The position numbers and the translations under genes were made by a program. From Methylotenera sp965234545 (lineage in GTDB: Bacteria > Pseudomonadota > Gammaproteobacteria > Burkholderiales > Methylophilaceae): a DNA stretch of 64,000 nucleotides. The notes below the pieces were generated by a model. It saw only the letters and a program-made list of their open reading frames with translations. It ran no database searches and had not been told where the DNA came from. The stretch is from positions 620,001-684,000 of the forward strand of contig OZ248348.1 of the NCBI GenBank assembly GCA_965234545.1, read 5' to 3'. Shown piece after piece: positions 36,032 to 42,991 of the stretch (positions are counted from its first letter, which is position 1; every line of letters starts with the position of its first letter).

Positions 36032-36475
36032 ATGAAATGCCCTTTTTGCGGTGATGCCGATACCCAGGTAATCGATTCTCGCGTCAACGACGAGGGCAAT
36101 TCCATACGCCGTCGCCGCAAATGCGGCGTTTGCGATAAGCGTTTTACCACTTACGAAACCGCGGAATTGATTATGCCGCAAGTGGTTAAAACCAACGGTA
36201 CGCGGGTGGCGTTTGATAGAGAAAAGCTGCGTCTGTCCTTCACTCGTGCCTTGCACAAGCGCCCGGTGCCTACCGAATACGTGGACCGCGCCCTAGACAG
36301 AATCACGCAAAAATTGCTCAGTTTGGGTGAGCGTGAAATCCCCGCTAGGGAGTTGGGTGAAAGCGTGATGCATGAATTGAAATTGATGGATAAAGTGGCT
36401 TACATCCGTTTTGCTTCGGTTTACCGTAGCTTTTCAGACGTGGATGACTTTAACGATGCCATCCGTGAGCTATAA
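36032..36475 (+). CDS. nrdR: Transcriptional repressor NrdR
   Basis: 147 residues: N-terminal zinc ribbon with M-K-C-P-F-C and K-C-G-V-C pairs, Arg-rich R-R-R-R-K, then an ATP-cone domain (VVKTNGTRVAFDREKL). NrdR senses ATP/dATP and represses ribonucleotide reductase genes by binding NrdR boxes. Cotranscription with glyA is likely (26-base gap). No nrd genes are in the window. Fifteen bases separate it from the next small gene. Confidence 0.96.
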   Translation: MKCPFCGDADTQVIDSRVNDEGNSIRRRRKCGVCDKRFTTYETAELIMPQVVKTNGTRVAFDREKLRLSFTRALHKRPVPTEYVDRALDRITQKLLSLGEREIPARELGESVMHELKLMDKVAYIRFASVYRSFSDVDDFNDAIREL

Positions 36476-36490
36476 CATTGGAGACTGATT

Positions 36491-36868
36491 ATGCGATTCA
36501 TTAAATGGGCCTCAATAGCCTTAAGCGTGTTTACCTTGGTCTTGACCTTGGTGTTCTTTGCCTGGTGGGCCATGAAAGACAGCCTGATGTTTGGCAGCGA
36601 GAAATTCGACCAAGTTAAATGGATGCAGGCCGAAGCCACTGTGCAAAATGAATGCAAGCGCGGCGACATGGCTTACGATTTGCAGCAAAATATTTTAGTC
36701 AAAGGTACGCCTAAAGAAGCGGTGGCCATATTGCTTGGTAGGCCCAGCTACGATGCCGATAGGCACGTGGAATACGATTTGGGTAAGTGCATGCATGTTT
36801 ACCACGGCTTGTTGGTTTATTTTGATGAAAACAACAACCTAATCAACAGCCGCATATCCTCTCATTAA
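36491..36868 (+). CDS. Hypothetical membrane-anchored protein, 125 residues
   Basis: One N-terminal hydrophobic segment (about 5-29) that could be an uncleaved signal anchor, then a soluble part with two cysteines (about 55 and 99). The section VKGTPKEAVAILLGRPSYD followed by a Y-D-L-G strand and Y-F-D-E-N-N-N-L resembles the small beta/alpha fold of SmpA/BamE-like proteins, where a Gly-x-Thr/Ser plus L-L-G-x-P motif is typical; this is inference, not identification. A GGAG sequence lies upstream of the ATG. It stands between nrdR and ribD on the same strand. Confidence 0.75.
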   Translation: MRFIKWASIALSVFTLVLTLVFFAWWAMKDSLMFGSEKFDQVKWMQAEATVQNECKRGDMAYDLQQNILVKGTPKEAVAILLGRPSYDADRHVEYDLGKCMHVYHGLLVYFDENNNLINSRISSH

Positions 36869-36896
36869 ACCCAGCCAATCACGCTAGCTTTGCACC

Positions 36897-38018
36897 GTGT
36901 TTTCCATCGCTGACCACACCTACATGGCCCTCGCGCTGCAGTTAGCAGAGCAGGGTAATTACAGCACCGCACCCAATCCCAGGGTCGCTTGCGTGGTGGT
37001 GAAAAACAATCAAATACTGGGTCAAGCGGCCCACCTTAAAGCCGGTCAAGCGCACGCTGAAGTGCTGGCATTAAATCAAGCTGGCGCGGCCGCCGCCGGC
37101 GCCGATGTCTACGTCACCTTGGAACCATGCAACCACGTTGGTCGAACGCCACCCTGCGTGGACGCGTTGCTAAAAGCCGGGGTAAAACGTGTGGTGGTGG
37201 CCATGCAAGACCCCAATCCTTTGGTGGCCGGGCAGGGCATGCAGCGTTTACAGGCTGCCGGCATACAAGTTGAGCTGGGATTGTTAGAGGCGCAAGCGCA
37301 AGCTTTAAACCCCGGTTTTGTCTCGCGCATGACCCGACATAGACCGTATTTGCGCACCAAACTGGCCGCCAGTTTAGATGGCCGCACGGCTTTAGCCAAC
37401 GGATTGAGTCAATGGATCACAACGGAGGCAGCCAGGGCCGATGTGCAACATTGGCGTGGTTTGTCTTGTGCCATCGTGACCGGCATAGGCACGGTCTTGC
37501 AAGACAACCCCAGTATGACCGTGCGCGCGCCTGAGATTGTCAATGCGGCCTTGTCGCGTCAACCGCTGCGCGTGATTGTAGACAGCCGATTGCGCACGCC
37601 GCATGATTGCCAAATGCTTTCTGCAGCCAGCCTGCAAATAGGCCCGGTGTTGATTGCCTACGCAAAAGCCGATGCCGCACAGCTGCAAGCAATGCAACGC
37701 CCTGGTTTAAGCTTGCTAGCCATGCCCAATGAGCACGGGCAAGTTGATTTGCCGGCCCTGATGACCCACTTGGCTACGCTAGGGGTGAATGAGGTTTTAC
37801 TGGAGGCCGGTTCGGCTTTAAATGGCGCTTTCTTGCAAGCGCAATTAATCGATGAATGCATTTTTTACTACGCCGCCAAACTGATGGGTGGCAACGCTCA
37901 ACCCATGTTTGCTATGCCGGCCTATGAGGCCATGTCACAAGCGCAAGCCATGCAGATTATAGACGTCAGGCAATTGGGTGCGGATTTGCGCTTGCGCGCC
38001 AAGCCGGTGCCCGCATAA
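36897..38018 (+). CDS. ribD: Bifunctional riboflavin biosynthesis deaminase/reductase RibD
   Basis: 373 residues. The N-terminal deaminase has the zinc motif H-A-E-V-L-A-L and P-C-N-H-V-G-R-T-P-P-C; the C-terminal reductase begins near T-K-L-A-A-S-L-D-G-R-T-A and has L-L-E-A-G-S-A-L-N-G. It performs steps two and three of riboflavin synthesis from GTP. Start is GTG at 36897: it places a short normal leader before the Y-M-A-L-A-L-Q-L-A core, and the next Met is inside that core. ribE, ribAB and ribH are not in the window. The tatD gene follows after six bases. Confidence 0.94.
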   Translation: MFSIADHTYMALALQLAEQGNYSTAPNPRVACVVVKNNQILGQAAHLKAGQAHAEVLALNQAGAAAAGADVYVTLEPCNHVGRTPPCVDALLKAGVKRVVVAMQDPNPLVAGQGMQRLQAAGIQVELGLLEAQAQALNPGFVSRMTRHRPYLRTKLAASLDGRTALANGLSQWITTEAARADVQHWRGLSCAIVTGIGTVLQDNPSMTVRAPEIVNAALSRQPLRVIVDSRLRTPHDCQMLSAASLQIGPVLIAYAKADAAQLQAMQRPGLSLLAMPNEHGQVDLPALMTHLATLGVNEVLLEAGSALNGAFLQAQLIDECIFYYAAKLMGGNAQPMFAMPAYEAMSQAQAMQIIDVRQLGADLRLRAKPVPA

Positions 38019-38024
38019 CTAATC

Positions 38025-38846
38025 ATGCAGTTGGCTGGCTTGATCGATACCCATTGCCATCTGGACGCCGCTGAATTTTCCACAGACAGGCAACAGCAAG
38101 TAGCGCTCGCCTTAGCGGCCGGCGTGACTAATATCGTTATTCCCGCTGTGGCTCGCGAAAACTTCTCGGCTGTGTTGGACCTTTGCCAACAGCATAAACA
38201 CTGTGCCTGCGCGCTAGGCGTGCATCCTATGTACGTGGATGGCGCGTCTTTGGCTGACTTGGATGCCTTGCAAGAAAAGCTACGGCATCCAGCCGTGGTG
38301 GCCGTTGGGGAAATTGGTTTGGATTATTTTGTTGGTCATGCCGATCCACTGGCCAACCGTCAGCGGCAAAGCCTTTTTTTTAGCGAGCAATTGAAGTTGG
38401 CCAAGCAATTTGATTTGCCGGTGATATTGCATGTGCGCCAAGCCATTGATGAGGTGTTAATGCATTTGCGCCGTCATACTGTGCCTGGCGGGATTGCCCA
38501 TGCCTTTAATGGTAGCAAGCAGCAAGCCGAGCAATTCATCGCCATGGGCTTTAAATTGGGCTTTGGCGGTGCCATGACCTACCAGCGGGCGACCAAGTTA
38601 CGCGACTTAGCCAAGCACTTGCCCTTGGAGTGCATCGTACTGGAAACCGATGCGCCGGATATGCCGCCGTCGTGGTTAGTGGCAGGGCAGAAAAACAGCC
38701 CCAAGGAGTTAGCAAAAATAGCCCAAGTTTTGGCCGATTTGAAGCAAGTAAAGCTGTCGCAAGTGCTTGATATTACTAGCACCAATGCGCGGCAAATTTT
38801 GCCAAAATTGGCCAACTTATGCACATCACCTAAAGTGCTACATTAA
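38025..38846 (+). CDS. TatD-family metal-dependent hydrolase
   Basis: 273 residues with all metal-ligand motifs of the TatD family: D-T-H-C-H-L-D at the start, G-E-I-G-L-D-Y, L-H-V-R, H-A-F-N-G-S and L-E-T-D-A-P-D-M-P-P. Family members are 3'-5' exonucleases or D-aminoacyl-tRNA/DNA quality-control enzymes. The N-terminal extension is short and the ATG at 38025 is the first in frame after ribD. TatD-family paralogs (TatD, YcfH, YjjV) are not separable by eye. Confidence 0.92.
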   Translation: MQLAGLIDTHCHLDAAEFSTDRQQQVALALAAGVTNIVIPAVARENFSAVLDLCQQHKHCACALGVHPMYVDGASLADLDALQEKLRHPAVVAVGEIGLDYFVGHADPLANRQRQSLFFSEQLKLAKQFDLPVILHVRQAIDEVLMHLRRHTVPGGIAHAFNGSKQQAEQFIAMGFKLGFGGAMTYQRATKLRDLAKHLPLECIVLETDAPDMPPSWLVAGQKNSPKELAKIAQVLADLKQVKLSQVLDITSTNARQILPKLANLCTSPKVLH

Positions 38847-38859
38847 CTTGGGCGAAAAA

Positions 38860-38880
38860 CCCTTAGCAATCAAGGGGTCT
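38860..38880 (+). terminator. Weak terminator-like hairpin after tatD
   Basis: Stem CCCTT (38860-38864) and AAGGG (38872-38876) with a seven-base loop, then GTCTATTTT. Short stem and imperfect T-run, so only tentative. Confidence 0.3.
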
Positions 38881-38979
38881 ATTTTAAGCCATTGATTTTT
38901 ATAGATAAAATAATAGTATAAAAAGTAAGCGATTTGAAAAAAGCCTTATAAATTGGCATGTTACATTTTCAAGTCACAG

Positions 38980-39014
38980 TTATTCACAAAGTTATCCACA
39001 GATAATGTGGAGAG
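38980..39014. promoter_or_regulatory. Cluster of DnaA-box sequences in an AT-rich gap
   Basis: TTATTCACA (38980-38988) and TTATCCACA (38992-39000, the perfect consensus) are direct repeats 12 bases apart. An inverted, weaker copy TGTGGAGAG (39006-39014, 7 of 9) follows. The surrounding gap 38847-39101 is strongly AT-rich, with T-runs and two TTTTTAAAAG repeats downstream. It looks like a DnaA-binding site: titration, gene regulation or part of a replication origin. Confidence 0.6.
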
Positions 39015-39110
39015 TATTTTTAAAAGCGTTGAACTTTTTAAAAGTCAATTTTTTTATTATTTATTTTTAGCGCAATTTAGCCGGTCTTTTTCTAGGAAAA
39101 CGTGGGTTTT

Positions 39111-40223
39111 ATGTTAGTCAATAATCAGCATTATCGAACCATTTGGCCGCAGCGCATTTTGACTGATGGTCCTGCCTCTGTCGGCATCGTTGATCAAACT
39201 AAATTGCCGCATGCCTTTGAGGTGTTAAGCCTGAGCAATTTGCCGCAAATGGTGCATGCCATCAAAACCATGCAAGTGCGTGGTGCGCCATTGATAGGGG
39301 CGGCTGCCGCCTATGGCATGGCTTTGGCTGCGCAAGAAGACGCCACAGACGGCGCTTTGCAAGCCGCAGCAACCTCCTTACGCCTAAGTCGGCCCACCGC
39401 GGTGAATTTGAATTGGGCAGTGAGTCGCATGCTGGACTTAATGTTGCCGCAGCCACAAGCTGCGCGTGCGCAGATTGCCTGGGCCGAGGCGGAAAAGATT
39501 TGTGATGAAGACGTTTTGCAAAATCAAGCCATAGGCCAGCACGGATTGGCTCTCATGCAGCAGACTACGCCAAAAAATGCCCAAATCTACCATGTGCTTA
39601 CCCATTGCAATGCGGGTTGGTTGGCGACCGTCGATGTCGGCACGGCGCTGGCACCCATATACGCCGCGCACGAGGCCGGCATAAAACTGCATGTTTGGGT
39701 GGATGAAACTAGGCCGCGCAATCAAGGCGCCAGTTTGACCGCCTGGGAATTAGGCCAGCATGGCATAGACCATACCGTCATCAGCGATAATGCCGGTGGC
39801 CATCTTATGCAACAAGGCTTGGTGGACATGGTCTTGGTCGGTGCAGATCGTGTCAGTAGTGCCGGCGACGTGTGCAATAAGATAGGCACCTATTTAAAAG
39901 CCTTAGCGGCTTTTGATAACGGCGTGCCTTTTTATGCCGCCGTGCCTAGCCCGACCATAGATTGGTCGATTAAGCATGCCCTGCTTGAAATTGAAATTGA
40001 GCAACGTCACGGTGACGAAGTGGCTTACATGCATGGACGGGCTGCAAATGGTGACATGCACAGCGTGCGTTTGATTCCCGCTGGGTCTAATACCGCTAAC
40101 CCGGCATTTGATGTCACCCCGGCCAGATTGGTGACCGGCATCATTACTGAACGCGGTGTGTATAGTCCGGCCGACTTAGTCGGCATGCGACTCAGCAAAG
40201 CATCCATGGGGGCTTCGTCATGA
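39111..40223 (+). CDS. mtnA: 5-methylthioribose-1-phosphate isomerase MtnA
   Basis: 370 residues from the ATG at 39111; a GTG at 39102 would add three residues and has an A-G-G-A only four bases before it, too close for a good ribosome-binding site. The family blocks are present: M-Q-V-R-G-A-P-L-I-G-A-A-A, T-H-C-N-A-G-W-L-A-T-V (catalytic Cys) and V-L-V-G-A-D-R-V (catalytic Asp), with W-V-D-E-T-R-P-R-N-Q-G-A. It converts methylthioribose-1-P (or 5-deoxyribose-1-P) to the ribulose form. It overlaps the next aldolase gene by four bases (ATGA). Confidence 0.94.
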   Translation: MLVNNQHYRTIWPQRILTDGPASVGIVDQTKLPHAFEVLSLSNLPQMVHAIKTMQVRGAPLIGAAAAYGMALAAQEDATDGALQAAATSLRLSRPTAVNLNWAVSRMLDLMLPQPQAARAQIAWAEAEKICDEDVLQNQAIGQHGLALMQQTTPKNAQIYHVLTHCNAGWLATVDVGTALAPIYAAHEAGIKLHVWVDETRPRNQGASLTAWELGQHGIDHTVISDNAGGHLMQQGLVDMVLVGADRVSSAGDVCNKIGTYLKALAAFDNGVPFYAAVPSPTIDWSIKHALLEIEIEQRHGDEVAYMHGRAANGDMHSVRLIPAGSNTANPAFDVTPARLVTGIITERGVYSPADLVGMRLSKASMGASS

Positions 40224-40867
40224 CAATAGCAAGGGAAATGGCCTGGCGTGAACAGCTATTGGCCAGCAGCCAACAATTAGCCGCCTTAGGCCTTAATAAA
40301 GGCACCTCCGGCAATCTCAGTGTGCGCACCGATTTTGGCTTTTTAGTGACCCCGTCGGGCATGCCTGTGGAGGCCATGGATGCCATGAGCATGGTGCACA
40401 TGCAGTTTGATGGCTCCTGTGAGGCTGGCAAGCGACCCAGTAGTGAATGGCGCTTTCATCGAGACATCTTGCAGGCCAAAGCGGATGTCAACGCGGTCGT
40501 GCATACCCACAGCACGTTTGCCACCACCTTGGCCTGCTTGCGTAAGCGCATACCGGCTTTCCATTACATGATTGCGATTGCCGGCGGCGACAGCATAGAG
40601 TGCGCGGATTATGCTTTATTTGGCAGCCAAGCGCTTTCTGATCAGGCGCTGCTGGCCTTAGTTAAACGCAAAGCCTGTTTGCTGGCTAACCATGGCATGA
40701 TTGCAGTTGGCCGGGATTTGCCGCATGCCGTGTCGGTGGCCTTGGAAGTGGAGAATTTAGCCGAGCAGTATGCCCGTGCCTTGCAAATAGGCGAGCCGAC
40801 TTTGTTGAGCGCTAGTGAAATGCAAGCGGTTTACGCGCAATTTAAAGGCTACGCTAACTGGGATTAA
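40220..40867 (+). CDS. FucA-like class II aldolase, probable methylthioribulose/deoxyribulose-1-phosphate aldolase
   Basis: 215 residues of the class II aldolase/adducin family. Zinc and catalytic positions are visible: N-K-G-T-S-G-N, P-S-S-E-W-R-F-H (catalytic Glu), V-V-H-T-H-S (two His) and A-N-H-G-M-I-A (third His). The I-P-A-F-H-Y-M-I-A-I-A-G-G segment is typical of L-fuculose-1-phosphate aldolase rather than of the dehydratase MtnB. Coupled to mtnA (ATGA overlap), it fits the second enzyme (Ald2) of the DHAP shunt that cleaves 5-methylthioribulose-1-P or 5-deoxyribulose-1-P to DHAP and an aldehyde. MtnB remains the alternative. Confidence 0.8.
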   Translation: MTIAREMAWREQLLASSQQLAALGLNKGTSGNLSVRTDFGFLVTPSGMPVEAMDAMSMVHMQFDGSCEAGKRPSSEWRFHRDILQAKADVNAVVHTHSTFATTLACLRKRIPAFHYMIAIAGGDSIECADYALFGSQALSDQALLALVKRKACLLANHGMIAVGRDLPHAVSVALEVENLAEQYARALQIGEPTLLSASEMQAVYAQFKGYANWD

Positions 40868-40878
40868 AGCTTTAAAGG

Positions 40879-40907
40879 GTCTGGCCACCAGTGCATGGCG
40901 GCCAGAC
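40879..40907. terminator. Hairpin between convergent aldolase and acs genes
   Basis: GTCTGGCC (40879-40886) pairs with GGCCAGAC (40900-40907); the stem can extend inward through CCA/TGG across a mismatch. The T-run is weak on both sides, but its place between two convergent stops makes a bidirectional terminator likely. Confidence 0.6.
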
Positions 40908-40916
40908 TTAAATGGA

Positions 40917-42893
40917 TTAACGAATGACTTCTTTGAGTTGTTCCAAAATGGCTGGGTTTTCTAGGGTGGACAAATCGGAGGTGATCTCTTCACCCTTAGC
41001 CAAGTTGCGTAACAATCGACGCATGATTTTACCGGAGCGGGTCTTAGGTAAATTGTCACCAAAGCGAATTTCATCGGGCTTGGCAATCGGGCCAATTTCT
41101 TTACCCACCCAATCACGCAATTGCGCCACGATTTGTTTAGCCGCTTCGCCCTCGGGTCGGGCGCCTTTTAGCACCACGTAAGCCACCACCGATTCCCCTT
41201 TGATGTCGTGCGGTTTACCCACCACAGCAGCTTCTGCCACCAGTGGATTGGATACCAAGGCCGATTCAATTTCCATGGTGCCTAGGCGGTGGCCGGACAC
41301 GTTTAACACGTCGTCTATGCGACCCATGATGGTAAAGAAACCGGTTTTGGCATCGCGTATGGCGCCATCGCCAGCTAAGTAAGTGGTACCGCCTAGGTCT
41401 ATCGGGTAGTAGCTGGATTTATAACGCTCTGGGTCGTTGTAAATCGTGCGTATCATGGACGGCCACGGTTTTTTAATGACCAATAAGCCGCCTGTGCCCC
41501 ACGGCACGTCTTTACCCGTTTCATCCACCACGGCGATGTCTATGCCAGGGAAAGGTAGCGTGCAGGAGCCAGGCACCAAAGAGGTGGCGCCAGGTAATGG
41601 CGTGATGGCATGGCCGCCGGTTTCAGTTTGCCAAAAGGTATCAACGATAGGGCAACGGCTGCCGCCTACGTTCTCGTAATACCACATCCAGGCTTCCGGG
41701 TTAATCGGTTCGCCGACCGAGCCCAATAGGCGTAGGCTGCTTAAGTCAAAGTGTTTAGGATGGGTGCTTTCCACCGTGTCGGCCGCTTTGATGAGCGAGC
41801 GTATAGCGGTAGGCGCGGTGTAGAAAATCGTTACCTTGTGTTTTTCTATCATGCGCCAGAAGCGGCTGGCATCTGGGTAAGTGGGGATGCCTTCAAACAC
41901 CACTTGGGTGACGCCCATGGCCAACGGGCCGTAAGCCACGTAGCTGTGACCGGTAATCCAGCCCACGTCAGCGGTACACCAAAAAATGTCATTGTCTTTG
42001 ATGTCAAAGGTCCAGCGCATGCTGTTCATGGCGTGCAATAAATAGCCGGCTGAAGAATGCTGCACGCCCTTGGGTTTACCAGTACTGCCTGAGGTGTAGA
42101 GTAAAAACAGCGGGTGCTCGGCACCCATCATCACCGGTGGGCAATCGTCGCTGACGTCAGCAATCAAATCGTGCCACCAAATTTCATTGGCTTGTGCCTC
42201 GATGGGGCTGCCGGTTTTTTTGTAGACCACGATGTTTTTGATCGATTCGCAACCGCCCATGGCAATGGCTTCGTCCACGGCATTTTTAAGTGGCATGGAT
42301 TTGCCACCACGGAACTGGCCGTCTGCGGTGATGATGGCAACCGCCCCGGCATCAATAATGCGTTCGTTGATGCTTTTGGCTGAAAAGCCACCAAACACCA
42401 CCGAGTGGGTCACGCCTAAGCGGGCGCAAGCTTGCATGGCCACCACGGCTTCTATGCCCATGGGCAAATAAATCAGCACGCGGTCGCCGGCAACGATGTG
42501 TAATTTTTTTAAGCCATTGGCGAATTGGCAAACGCGCTGGTGCAATTCTTTAAAGGTGACTTGCGAGCTGCTGCCGTCGTCGGCCTCAAAAATGATGGCC
42601 ACTTTATTCGGGATGGTGTTTAGGTGCTTGTCTAAGCAGTTGGCGGAAACATTCAGTTCACCGTCTTCAAACCATTTGTAGAAGGGCGCATTGTCTTGAT
42701 TCAGTGTTTTGCTAAACGGTTTGTGCCAAACCAATAACTCGCGTGCTAACTTTGCCCAAAAACCCTCGTAATCGTCGGTTGCTTGCTGACACAAAGCATT
42801 GTAGGCTGACATACCGGACACGGTGGCCGATTTAACAAACTCGGCACTCGGTTCAAAAACGCGGTTTTCATGAAGCACTGAATTGATGGACAT
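40917..42893 (-). CDS. acs: Acetyl-CoA synthetase (AMP-forming)
   Basis: 658 residues, normal length. AMP-binding motif Y-T-S-G-S-T-G-K-P-K-G, D-T-F-W-Q-T-E-T-G-G, and the C-terminal P-K-T-R-S-G-K-I-M-R-R-L-L with catalytic Lys622 are present. It activates acetate to acetyl-CoA. The lysine motif is the classical site at which Pat-type acetyltransferases inactivate Acs; a Pat homologue and a deacetylase-family gene lie at 50852-54465. AAGGAG precedes the ATG. Divergent from glnE across a 98-base AT-rich region with an inverted repeat. Confidence 0.97.
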   Translation of the reverse strand: MSINSVLHENRVFEPSAEFVKSATVSGMSAYNALCQQATDDYEGFWAKLARELLVWHKPFSKTLNQDNAPFYKWFEDGELNVSANCLDKHLNTIPNKVAIIFEADDGSSSQVTFKELHQRVCQFANGLKKLHIVAGDRVLIYLPMGIEAVVAMQACARLGVTHSVVFGGFSAKSINERIIDAGAVAIITADGQFRGGKSMPLKNAVDEAIAMGGCESIKNIVVYKKTGSPIEAQANEIWWHDLIADVSDDCPPVMMGAEHPLFLLYTSGSTGKPKGVQHSSAGYLLHAMNSMRWTFDIKDNDIFWCTADVGWITGHSYVAYGPLAMGVTQVVFEGIPTYPDASRFWRMIEKHKVTIFYTAPTAIRSLIKAADTVESTHPKHFDLSSLRLLGSVGEPINPEAWMWYYENVGGSRCPIVDTFWQTETGGHAITPLPGATSLVPGSCTLPFPGIDIAVVDETGKDVPWGTGGLLVIKKPWPSMIRTIYNDPERYKSSYYPIDLGGTTYLAGDGAIRDAKTGFFTIMGRIDDVLNVSGHRLGTMEIESALVSNPLVAEAAVVGKPHDIKGESVVAYVVLKGARPEGEAAKQIVAQLRDWVGKEIGPIAKPDEIRFGDNLPKTRSGKIMRRLLRNLAKGEEITSDLSTLENPAILEQLKEVIR

Positions 42894-42911
42894 GCTAAAA
42901 ATCTCCTTGAG

Positions 42912-42974
42912 ATGATGCTAATTTTATATTTTTTGTTATGAAAAACACTTTGTAACGCAATTGTTAAGCATCAT
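42912..42974. repeat. Inverted repeat flanking the acs-glnE divergent promoter region
   Basis: ATGATGCT (42912-42919) and its exact reverse complement AGCATCAT (42967-42974) flank 47 very AT-rich bases. The left arm lies just upstream of the acs ribosome-binding site, the right arm just before glnE. Candidate operator pair; no known regulator assigned. Confidence 0.5.
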
Positions 42975-42991
42975 ATTACAACAAAAAACTT

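Noticed and set aside
38847..39101. Calling the tatD-mtnA gap the chromosomal origin
   Set aside because: Only three DnaA-like boxes are visible and no dnaA, dnaN, gyrB, rpmH or parAB lies near. Kept as a DnaA-binding site only.
40220..40867. Annotation as MtnB, methylthioribulose-1-phosphate dehydratase
   Set aside because: The sequence looks closer to L-fuculose-phosphate aldolase, and no mtnC, mtnD or mtnE lies nearby. Kept as the second option.
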